From NCBI GenBank assembly GCA_027405735.1, contig JAPEHQ010000001.1, forward strand, positions 3,100,001-3,164,000: a stretch of DNA of 64,000 nt, written 5' to 3'. The notes beneath the pieces were generated by a model. It was not told the DNA's origin, made no database searches, and worked only from the letters and a program-made list of their open reading frames with translations. Origin of the DNA: Mucor racemosus. Lineage: Eukaryota; Mucoromycota; Mucoromycetes; Mucorales; Mucoraceae. The position numbers were made by a program, and so were the translations under genes. Shown piece after piece: positions 46,371 through 57,200 of this stretch (the first letter of the stretch is position 1; each line of letters begins with the position of its first letter).

Positions 46371-47841
46371 AAAACCCAGCTCGACACCAAAGCTAGTTAA
46401 AAAAACCATCGCAAAGCAAGATTATAGTTTGTGCTCCATCTCTTTTAAAGACAATAATTTTTTTCTCAATGAATAATGATCCAAGTAAGCTGCAATTCCA
46501 CACAAACTTGGTGTAGTAAGTCATACATTTCAATTTCATTCATGCAAAACTTCACCTCATTTCTTATATAAATACTACAAGGAAATCATTACAGATCCCT
46601 TGTGGATTTATCTGTCTTGTTACACTCCCTTTACTTTTATTTATTCACTAATAAATATCTAATTTACAAATAAGAACACCAAACTTCATCAACCCAGTGG
46701 CCACCAATTTATAATAACAAGAATAATATTTATAAGCATATTATCTACCTTTGTTGTTAGTTTAAAATTACAGATTATTAAACCATGTACATCTTGTTAT
46801 CTTTTTAGCCATCATGCTCAGTGGGCACAACAGCTCAGGCTATAATGTGCAGACCACCACCTGGGCATAGCAAAATTATCTTGTGCAGCACAGATCGGCC
46901 ATAGTGCAAATTTACCTGATTCAACTGCTGATGCTGAACTAGCATCAAATTAGTTGTGTTGACTCGCAATAAAGTAAGGTGTTTTATCGAGTACGACGTT
47001 GGTGTTCAATGTAATTTAGTTAAATTGAACAGATAGAGATATTATGGCTCATGCAGATATTTATGAATGTGAGAGAGAGCTCAGATCTATGAACACAAAA
47101 AAATAATCCAAATTGTGATGCTTCGTTGATCTGTACGAGATTTTTTTCGTGGCAATACCTGGTGGCTCAAGTGCTCTTCAAGTGTAATTTAAGCATTTAA
47201 TTGTAAAACGTATCGAATCAAGATGAAGTTGGTTGATTGATATAACGGATAATAAATGCAATGTTATTTGTTGAATGGGTGAATGTAAATGTATTGTATA
47301 AAGTAACGCAGCTTACTTGTGAATGAAAATACTAATTATTCTGATTAACATCAATAGGTTCAAGAAGTATAGTTAAGTGCAATCATTGCTACTAAATCGC
47401 ATAATTTAATATGCAGAAAAATCTTGAAGTATTCATTCTTTTTTTTTTTGGCAACACTACAAATCATCGTTCAATATGACTGAATATTAATGAATTAGAG
47501 AAAATACAACTGGTAAAAAACTGATGATACCTAACAATGTACATCGAGGTCAAGATTGATAAAAGGCGCATTCATTGTGTAGTGGTGGAAATTGTTGCAA
47601 CATTTTGATGTATAGAAATTACTACAGGATCAAGATGTTGTGTTTGCCTCAGGATTTTTAAAAGGGCTTAAAAGCATACTTCATCAAACTTACTTAGATG
47701 TTAAATACTCATTATATGTTATTAGTATAGTATCATCTTGTTTTTCATTTAATTGCTGTATTATTAAAAATCAAGCTTTTCATAGCTTATAACAATGACA
47801 ATGGGATATTTCCGATTTTAGATTGACATTATTTATCATAA

Positions 47842-48074
47842 GGCGGGTTGATGATACATTTGATGATGATACATTTGATGATGATACTACTGTTGATGGA
47901 ACAAGTCAATTTAATTCATGGAATTTGAATGAAAATACCGAGGAACCATTTGTAAGTACTTAAGTTGCTTCTGGTGCAGCATTGAATAAATTGTTGGCTT
48001 GGGACAAAGAAGGTAAAAAGGCGGCAATAGTAGGTTCCAGTGATGGTCATGTTTATGTTTCTGATATTGGAGAG
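47842..48074 (+). pseudogene. Captured dynein intermediate-chain fragment (element B)
   Basis: Reads RRVDDTFDDDTFDDDTTVDG, SQFNSWNLNENTEEPF, V-S-T-stop, then VASGAALNKLLAWDKEGKKA and GSSDGHVYVSDIGE followed by a GTAAGA donor. This is the final WD-repeat region of cytoplasmic dynein intermediate chain. A duplicated DDTFDDD segment, the shared TAA and a one-codon Leu insertion distinguish it from a functional exon. Parallel to 20043-20254. Confidence 0.75.
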
Positions 48075-48949
48075 GTAAGAATAAAGCTCAATATAAATTA
48101 CCTTTAACGCAATAATTGTAAAGTAAAACTATATTACCATCAAATAAACTATCACACAATATTAACATGTATAAAGATTTACAGTAATAAGCTTGAATCA
48201 AATGGGTACAGGATTGTAAATTCTTGAAAAAGTTCTCCAGTATTATAAAACCTCTTATTTTTAAGACTTACAAGGCTTATAAGCGGAATATTAATTTCGA
48301 AAATTATTCTTGTCCAGATCATCAATTTTGACATTTTTTAATTTTTTTTTTCTGATTTTGCAAATCTAGAGTTAATTATACTACCAACTATAAAAATAAA
48401 AAATATACACATATGCAAAATTTGTCGCTCTATTTGCTCAATAAAAAGTAACAAACCTTTTTATTACAAAATATCACATGAAAATCCTTTAACCAAAAAT
48501 CCGTTTTTGGGGAAAAAGTACAAGGTTTCATTACTTAACATTCAATATTAAGCTTTTATAAAATGTGTATTAGCCATGGCTACAATTTTCTCTCACAATG
48601 TAGTATATTTAAACGTTGATTTTGGTATCAAAATTTGATTTTTCTGTTTTTTGATGAAAATCATGAGTGTTGGTAAGGGCAAAATGAGTTCCCAAAAATG
48701 TCCGCTAGAAAAACTGAATTTTCATACTGTACGTGGTTAAATATAAGAAAAGTTTAAGAAAAAGCGCTTTTTTTTATTTAAAACTTAGATATATACCGTA
48801 GTATAAGAGACTTAGTCGTTCAATCTTGCTATGCTCAATTACGGCGTTGCTCTACAGGCTCGCTTTTACAATTTTTTAATGAATGTACAGTATGATATGA
48901 CAGACGGCTTTTCTGGTAGAAAAATGTATGTTCCTATGATAACAGATAC

Positions 48950-49396
48950 TGTGAAAAAATGAAAATAAAACACGTAATAAATAATATATAAGATGTTGTT
49001 TTATTCTTTTAAGATAAGATAAAGATCTTCATGGCTAATGAAAGTCTTTTGCTATTTATATTAATTGTCTAATCTAAAGGGAATGGAAATCTAAAAGTAA
49101 TGGATCATTGTAACTGACCAATGATTATCTAGAAAGGTTGATGAAATGTGTTGAGTTGTTATGTACATTGGTAGATGGCAAAGTTATTGGTTCTTCATGA
49201 ATGTAAAAATTTATGGACTTGTTTAATAAACATGATAAAAAATTTATGGACTTGTTTATCAACAAGTTCCTTGGTTCTATCTTTGAATACACTTTGAATT
49301 GGTTGTACAGGATGTCAATTGTATGTACGCGAGATTGACATTTAATTTGTGATTCAAATAATAAACTTTTACTATAATGACAATTACCGTTCTATG
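48950..49396. mobile_element. 447-bp insertion with 8-bp target duplication
   Basis: Flanked by ACAGATAC at 48942-48949 and 49397-49404. Copy A has the corresponding uninterrupted site (near 19165-19185, ACAGGTAT on the - strand). Inner ends start TGTGAAAAAATG and end CCGTTCTATG, with at most weak inverted similarity. An 8-bp duplication would fit a hAT-type non-autonomous element, but the family is not established. Confidence 0.65.
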
Positions 49397-49690
49397 ACAG
49401 ATACAAGTTTATTTTGTTTAGTTTATGGCTCATACGCTGTAATGCTACTTTTACATTGGCTGAAATGAGCAATTTAGCAGGGTTTTAATTGCGCTAAATA
49501 ATGTAAAGCCTTGAAAATCCTTTTTTACGTGTGTTGTTTCTTCTCTCCTTTTTTTTTTTCATATTCCAAGAGGGATAAATTCACCGTTTGATAAGGGATA
49601 TCAGATTATCAAGCTGGTATTCTTTTCTTTTTCGAATACGTGTAATAAGCCAAACATTTCAAAAATTTCAGCTTTCATTAGTTATTATAG

Positions 49691-50002
49691 CAAATTTAGT
49701 AGACTGAAAAGAACTTGTCCTTTTATTTTCGGGTTTGGCCCATTTTGCAGTACATGATTCAGATGTACATATACCAAAAAAGCTGGATCAAGAAAGATTT
49801 AAATCTTAATTCGGAAAATATTCTAAATAGACACTGAATATGTAAAGTGAATATATAGTAAATCCATCTATATCAGAGCACAGATTTATGTCATGAATAA
49901 TCATAAAATAAAAAAAAAAGGAAAAAATGTAAAATAAAATCTAAAAATACACTGTTTATTAATGAAGGAGTTAATTTTCTATCAGACACAATACAGATTA
50001 TC
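49691..50002. other. Intergenic sequence, no gene
   Basis: AT-rich DNA between truncated LTR element B and the stop of the sterol-transfer gene. Confidence 0.5.
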
Positions 50003-52963
50003 CTATTGATCTTGTTTCAACTTTTGGCGTTGATCATTTACTGATTTTGTAACATCCTCTAAATTGCTTTCAGCCTTTTGAATCATACCGCTTAACTCTG
50101 CCATGTGTTTATCTAATCTTTCTTTTGCCGATTTGGAGGCTTTGATAGCATCATCCCAAATAGCTTCCTGTTCTTTTGCATCTTTGACCAAAGGAAGTTC
50201 AACTTTTTCTCTCTTTTCATTTGATTTATCTGGATCAATACGCCCAAGCCAATCCCAGAGATCTTGTTCTTCTTGACGATTGTATTGACGACGCTGAGTT
50301 CCTGGTATATACGATATATCTAATACAGGTTCACTTTCTTCTGCAAGCATACCATTATTTGGAAGTGTATGACTCAGTTCGCTTAATTGTTTTTCGACAA
50401 AAGCCATCTTCTTGGCAATATAGATATTGATGCATACCATCATGATTAAACAAACCAATGTTAAATGTGCTGCACGAGGCGAACTGACAGCATCAATTAT
50501 CGATGTGATGCCATCTGCCAATAAATTTGAAATCGATCCCAAAACCTGATGCACGGCTGATTTAGTCTTTTCGATTTCTTTTTCTTCTTCCTTTGGTTTG
50601 GGTGTATGATGTGTTTTGGATTTTCTTCCCTTTCTTCTTTTGTGTTTACCGCCATCTCTCTTACTTTTATAATCGGCAAATTCAGAAGGATGGTCTTTGA
50701 AATATTGACGAACTGCTGCATCCAAATCTTTATAAAATGTCTGCTGTCCATCAATGCTGGCCTTCTCGATAGTAGCTATGGAAACAGATGAATAGTTTAG
50801 TATATAAATTTTTAAAAAAAATTATGCAAAAAAACCCACATTTAAGCCATGATGATTTTGTGAATTCTACTTGCACAGTAACCAAAACTCTGACCTTTCC
50901 TTTGCCTGCCCAAGTAAAACATGTACGAGTTTTACAGCTGAATGAACCACCTGATGGTACATCGGGAGTATAGGTAGTTGCTAACACTGTAACATATTTG
51001 TGAATGTCTTGATGGAGGACTTCTTGTGTAATGATACATTTGGTTTGTTTGGGTCCAATAGCACCGCCCAAAGGTTTGATGTAAGATAATTCTCTCACAA
51101 ATTCGACATTACCCTCTCCTTTCTTCCAATCACCCATTTCGAGTTCTACAATCAAAAGGTTTCTGTTAACTACTCAACAATGATGAAATGTACAGAAAAA
51201 TTTTCTACCTAAGCTCTTTTGATTATCAACCAAAAATTTCTTCATAAATCCACTGTCAAAAAATAAATTATAGATCTTTTCTAGTGTGCCATTATAAACT
51301 TGATCCATAACAATATTGGGATAATGTTCATTTTTATCATCACATTTACAATCAGTTTTTTCATGCATTTGAGGCGTCGCATCTCCTTCTTTTGATTTGT
51401 CAGTTGCTGAAGCGGCGTTAGCGGCTGCATCACTTGATTTTTCTGGCTTTCCATCTGCAGTTGAAGCATTGTTAGAAGTAGCAGCAGCAACAGCAGCTTT
51501 TGAAGATTTTTCGTCATCATTAGATTGAAAATTAGGTCTTGGAGCTTCTGACATGGCACGACGACGAGCAGCAGAATCTAATTTGGCAGTATCTTTATTT
51601 GTAGGCATTGATGCCATTGAGGCTTTCCTAGATCTATTTCCATCTTTCGCAACATCTATTTCATTTTTAACAAATCAATTAAGTATATTCATACATATAA
51701 AACGCTAAGCTTACCTCGTGTAACAGTAGCATTTGTATCTGGTACATCTAAATCTTCAGAATCAGTATCATCACTGTAAGACTCTTCAGTATCACTATCA
51801 TAATATGAATCACTCTCATCTTCACCTACGGAAGAAGAAGAAACAGAAGAAAGCGAAGAAGAAATGGTATCTGCATTTTGAATACTGCCTTCAGTCTCTT
51901 TAGGAGGCACAAGGTCAGGTCTTGCAATGCGCCATATATCGACCATTAAATCGTATGCTTGATCACGAGATAAAAATGAAGCAAAGAAATGCTTTGCACT
52001 GTCTGTTGAAATTTGAATAGCATTTGGAATGAAATAAGCGGTTGTCTTTTTTTCAATTTCGATAATGTCAGCAAATGCAATGACCAACTAAATATATAGG
52101 TATATATTCAAAGCATTAATAAGCACAAATTATACTACTATATAGCACAAAAAACTCACATTAGTAACCCATCCAAAAATATTGGCATTGAAGCATAGAT
52201 AGCTTTCTGAAATATAAATACGACCTTGCAGTAAAATCTCTTTTTGTAATGCGCATCCAAAATCTTCAATCAAATTATCGTCTTCAGGAACACTTCTAAA
52301 TAAAGCATGAAAGTCTTGATTTCTCTTTGCATTAGCTATAAAAACGCCACTTGCACCAGCAATACTTTGAGCAATAGTAGATTGATTATCAGACGAGTTT
52401 CTTTCTTGCGGGGCAGCAGCAGTAGTAACATTGGCATTGGCATGAGTTGAATTAGAGTCAGCATCTTCAGAAGAATGTCGAGGTCTTATTTTGCTGGCTA
52501 ATGATTGCATTGTGGAGCTTTCTTTAATTTCATTGATTAAATTAGAAGTTACACTGGAAGCTCTTGAACGAGATTTCTTTTTTTGAGTAGGTGAATCGAG
52601 TAAATTTGCTGAACCAGCAGGAGCTGTAGCAGAAGATTTTGGTAAGGGAACTGGAGCAACAGAGGATGAAGCATCAGAAACAACCGAATCATTATCTGGA
52701 GTAACGGGTCTACTGGCTGGTTTATTGTTATTATTAAAAAACCCATTTGAAGCATCTTTTGAGGGCTCAATTGGGGTTGGCTCAGAAATACAAATAGGAG
52801 GAGGTAAACCAGGCGAACCTTCAGAATTTCTTCTTACATTTGTAGGACGACTAATAGGAATATCTAATGCAGGTGGACGACCACCTGAAACTGTATTTGA
52901 ATGAGACCTACGTTTTGAATTTGAGCTAGTATTAGTGTTGACAGATAAAGAATCGTTTGACAT
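50003..52963 (-). CDS. GRAM/VASt sterol-transfer protein, Lam/Ysp (Aster) family
   Basis: Five exons: 52963-52160, 52087-51715, 51655-51209, 51145-50840 and 50775-50003; 900 aa, all in phase. Residues 1-210 are Ser/Asn/Pro-rich and disordered. A GRAM domain (about 215-320) is split by the first intron: DFHALFRSVPEDDNLIEDF, LQGRIYISESYLCFNANIFGW, FADIIEIEKKTTAYFIPNAI. An acidic Ser/Asp linker follows, then a VASt (StART-like) domain (about 505-685): DQVYNGTLEKIYNLFF, RELSYIKPLGGAIGPKQTKC, WLKSTIEKASIDGQQ. A Lys-rich stretch, one membrane helix (about 746-765, LVCLIMMVCINIYIA) and a terminal coiled coil complete it. Such proteins sit in the ER at membrane contact sites and move ergosterol from plasma membrane or mitochondria. 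Which Lam paralogue it is cannot be told. Confidence 0.92.
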
Positions 52964-53358
52964 GATAATGAATATAAGTAAAGAGAAGAAGGAAAAAAAA
53001 AAAGAAAGAAAAATATTATGAGCAGATTACCTCACTTTCGAGAGACATTCAAACAACAATAAAAAAAAGATCTCCGCATGAATTCAGCCAAACCCAAACT
53101 CTGTTTGCCATGGTGATTTCCCTAATTAATGCTTCCCAGATCCATTACCAAATCTTGACTACAATACAACCAAACGTTCTTTCTTTTACTTTTATTATTA
53201 TATTAATATAACATCTATTGAATATTAAGGATCACAAAAAAAAAAATAGAAAGAAATAACAATTGTACATGAATTCATCATGACATAATGATTAATCTTT
53301 CCCCATTGTTGTTATTTCTATGGAACAAGTTTCAAAGAAGAAATACTCCTCGGCAAAG
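52964..53358. other. Intergenic: promoter of the sterol-transfer gene
   Basis: 395 bp on the 5' side of the Lam-like gene and the 3' side of the cblD-like gene. Nothing specific recognised. Confidence 0.5.
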
Positions 53359-54023
53359 TTATTTACCCAGAACCTCCAAAATTACTTTTTCCAGGATATG
53401 AGCAGGTGCAGTGGTAAATAAAGTAGATGGGTAAATATGGCTTTGCCATGTTGGATGAAACAAGATGTGGCAACATCCAATGTTTTGTACATAAAACCTA
53501 CTGGATAACATTTGAGTTCCTTGTACATCAGGATATGGACTTGGTCCAGCCTCAGAAAAGATCTGGAAAAAAGATCAGAATATGAAGATCATAAAAGAGT
53601 ATATAGACTTACGGGAAACCCTGATGCTGGATCCATGATATCTGCCCACATGCCAATCGATTTGATTCTGTCAACTACTGATTTTCCCCATTGAACAAAC
53701 TACAGTCTAAATGTGTTAATCAGCAGAAATGACAGAGGTTTGCCGTATTTGTATACCAATTCTAATTTAACGTCTCTTTCTTGATTCACTTCTTTAGTCA
53801 ATCCAACCATATCATATTCACATTGCTGAATAATTGGTACAACTAATAATTCTTTGCGTTGTTTGACATTTAAGCCAGGAAAAATGCTTTCAAAATCCCT
53901 TTTGAATCTTGATGAAGGCTGATAAACTGAATATTCAAACGTCGAATCTTTAAAATCAAATAATGTTGGTTTGATTAAGCATTTTGATAGCTTCTTTCTT
54001 TCATCCTGTAATTGTGGATTCAT
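53359..54023 (-). CDS. MMADHC (cblD)-like protein
   Basis: Three exons, 54023-53757, 53699-53613 and 53562-53359; 185 aa, introns of 57 and 50 bp in phase 0. The joined protein follows the MMADHC/DUF2246 family: STFEYSVYQPSSRFKRDFES, LLVVPIIQQCEYDMVGLTKE, FVQWGKSVVDRIKSIGMWAD, IMDPASGFPIFSEAGPSPYP, then GCCHILFHPTWQSHIYPSTL and FTTAPAHIL. In animals MMADHC sorts cobalamin between cytosolic methionine synthase and mitochondrial methylmalonyl-CoA mutase. This copy lacks an N-terminal mitochondrial leader and covers only the conserved C-terminal fold. MMADHC-like genes also occur in fungi, where the role is unclear. The first ATG of the frame was used. Head-to-head with NUP192. Confidence 0.8.
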
Positions 54024-54218
54024 TGTCAAATTTATAAATGATAATCAGTTGATTAGCCGATGTTTTGTGTCTAAATAGCCTCCATGATAACAATCCTTCC
54101 AGTCACAACAAAGCAACAACAACAACAACAGCGACCCGATAGAAATTCGCGTACATCTGCCATCTTCTCTAAAAGCTATCAAAAATAAATTTTTTCTTCA
54201 AAACCTACAATTGAAAAA
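54024..54218. promoter_or_regulatory. Divergent promoter cblD-like / NUP192
   Basis: 195 bp between divergent start codons. Contains a CAA/ACA repeat (near 54107-54130) and an AT-rich leader before the NUP192 ATG. Confidence 0.5.
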
Positions 54219-57200
54219 ATGACAAGTTTAACTGTAGAGTTACGTACTTTACTAGATCAGATATGTAAAGACAGAAACTCTACATGTTCTTCAAAGGTTG
54301 CCATGCATCTCAAAGATCAATTAGATGCTAATAAATCAAATTTAATCAAATTACTTGATAATTCACCAAAGAACAATGAGCATCGCACTATGGTTCAATC
54401 TGGTAGGAATTTACGTCTTTTTATATACAGGTATACACAAGAACTAACAATCAAACTAGGTAAAACTATCATCAACGACAAAGAATATAGAGTAAATGAA
54501 GATTTCATCAAGCAAGTATTATTCTTGTCAGACCAATTAGACATTGATGAATTTGAAGCATCTCGATATTTATTGGAAGGAATCAGCAAAGCGCCTGCTA
54601 TGAACTCGAATAATGTCGATGCTGCTGTATATTTATATCACGAAGAGAGAGGCTACATCTTGGCCGTTTTAAATGTTATATTGGAAACAGCAAAAGATGA
54701 TACGTTAGATGTTCAAATCACAACAGTATTTTACAATTTTATGGCTGGTATCATTGCAGACAGTAGTCTTGGCTTTGTACAAAAACTATTGAAATCAGAG
54801 AAGCAATTAGCTGGAATGATTAATTCTTTATCAAAAACTGGCATGTTGGCATCAGCAGCTGCTGCAAAACAACAAACTAATACTCAACAGCAACCTCAAC
54901 AATCTACCACATCTTTATTTCAACAGCAACAACCTCAACAACAACAACCTCAACAACAATCACCTGTCGATGAGATGAAATTCGATCCACAAACTACATC
55001 ATTGCGTATCGATAAACTAACAGATGAGCGTGTTTATTTAGTTGAAATCTTATATCACACTAGTTCTTTATACTGGTTGGAAGAATCTGATTTATTAGCT
55101 ATTATAACAAAAGCACAATCAGCCAATCTTTCAGATACTACATGTTCTTATATCATTGTTGCTTTATTATCTGCAATTTCAATTCAATCTAAAAAACCAT
55201 CACAGCATAATTTTACAACAAATGTTAATTATTTAAAGAATATTCATCAACAAATTACAACAAAACCATGGAAAGTAAATATTCTCAAGGCCATCGTAGA
55301 GATCCGTTGGGCTTTAACTATATCAGAATTGGCTACAACACAACCCAATGTTGAAAATACCCTTTCAATGAACAAATCGAATAGAGTGAAATTTGTCGAA
55401 TCAGCTCTTACTTTAGATGTATTTGGATTTATGAATGAATATTTGTTGTATTTCAAACAAAATCATACTGATGCAGCTGATAAAAAGAGTACAATCGGAG
55501 CAGATGATATGGATGTGGATGGTGGCAGTTCTGCAATGGCAATTGATGGATTAATTGTAGATCCCAATGATTATACAAAATTCGTTGCTGAAACCGCAGT
55601 GGACTTTCAAAAATGGGTGATTCAAGAATTGGAGGTCTTGACTCAATCTTTCATTTTCAACATGGCAGATATCTTTAGCAACTTGAAAAAAATGACATTG
55701 GAACAAATAGCAGGGGCACCAACTACTACTACAAGTAGCGAGGATGTTATTTTTGCCAGCAGCTTGCAAAAATTCTTGACATTGTTAGCCAGCATTTATC
55801 GGGATCGTCTTAATGCAGGATTGAAATTTTGGGATCCTACCAGCAGTTTATCCACATTTTTACCATGGCTTTTGGAATTCAAATCACCTCAAGATCTTGC
55901 TGCTATTTTCGATTTCTTGGGTGCTATTTCTACAGGCGAACAATGTGCTCCACTTGCTCACAATTTCCTTAAAATGGGTATTTCAGAAGCTGATATTCTT
56001 GCTAGTCATTTATTTTCTTGGGGAAAGTTGTTTAGTGCTCTTCAATTCTATGGTAAAGAGTATGCAGATAGAGCTGCCACTGAAGAGGAGCCTCCTACTA
56101 TGCCAATTGTAGAGGAAATTACGTTGTGTAAATTTTTGTATGTTTGTCAGCAAGTAGTACAATATTCTGGTCAGGCTCGTCTAGATATATGGTCTAACCC
56201 AGCACTTAAAGTACATGAATCTATTGTTACTATGATCACTTGCCCTACTTCTACTCGATTCCGTGCTGCTTTGTATGATTTGTTGTCTGCTTTTTGTTCA
56301 AATTGGGGTGGTGGAATCAATCATGTAGGAGAATCTATCAGTTTAGAAGTTTGGAATACATTGGAATTCTCTGATATGATCCTTCCAGAGAAAACTATGG
56401 TGGCTAAAACTCCTGAGCCAAGCACAATACCTGTTCCACCTCCAGCATCTATAATGCCCGCCAACCCACTCTTTGGTACTCCTGATATTGCTACCTTGAC
56501 ACAAAAGGTACAAGCTCAAGATATTCCCAATAAATCTACAACCAAAACAGATGATAATAAACCAGAAAGACCTACACCTACTTATTACTTGTCTGAACAA
56601 CCCGCTGGTTTCATGCGCGAATATGCCGATGAAAAGAGTAGACGACTTTACACTGAAACCATGTCTGTTTTAAAGTTATTCTCTTCATTGATCCACACAG
56701 AAAGCAGAAGAGATCAACTGGTATCTGGTTTTGTTCCTACAGCTAAATCTATTCCTGTTTGTTTGGGACATGATAACAATCGTTCTCCTGGCACTGCTCC
56801 TTACATGTCTCTTGTTATTGATCACATCTTCCTCAACCTCAATAATCAACAATACATTTATCCTGAAACTAAATGGCAATTAGCTGATGCATGTTTGAAT
56901 ATAATTGAAAATAGCATTTTATCATTTAACATTCAACCTGTTTGTGATTATATCTATTATTCAAAAGAACGTGAGCCTAGATTGATCGCCAACTATACCA
57001 AATTTTTTGAAGGAAACATTGATGCTTCAGCTACTGATAGTACAAAGACTTCAAACAATTTACAACAAGCATTGCTAGCCTGTGTTTCTCACCCTGGTTT
57101 TGATATCCTTATTCGTATTCTTTCTGGTGGTTCCTTAATTCAAGAAATGTTCAATATTGTTGAGAAGGGTAAAGAATCATTTTCTTCAAGCTGCAAGACA

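Larger units (their letters stand above)
46512..49690 (-). mobile_element. Non-autonomous LTR element, copy B (inverted)
   Basis: An intact LTR at 46512-47626 (1115 bp) has termini TGTAGTAA/TTACTACA. The internal region is 47627-49640 and a second LTR begins at 49641 (TGTAATAAGCC) but is cut off after about 50 bp. The LTR and internal DNA match copy A (17850-20474) in reverse orientation. TATATAA and AATAAA order inside the LTR gives sense on the - strand, so the intact LTR is the 3' one. The internal region lacks retroviral-type genes and carries the dynein fragment in antisense, plus a 447-bp insertion absent from copy A. Confidence 0.8.

Noticed and set aside
53700..54029. Stand-alone 109-codon protein
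   Set aside because: It is exon 1 of the three-exon cblD-like gene read through its intron. The apparent upstream start at 54029 is TTG, not ATG.
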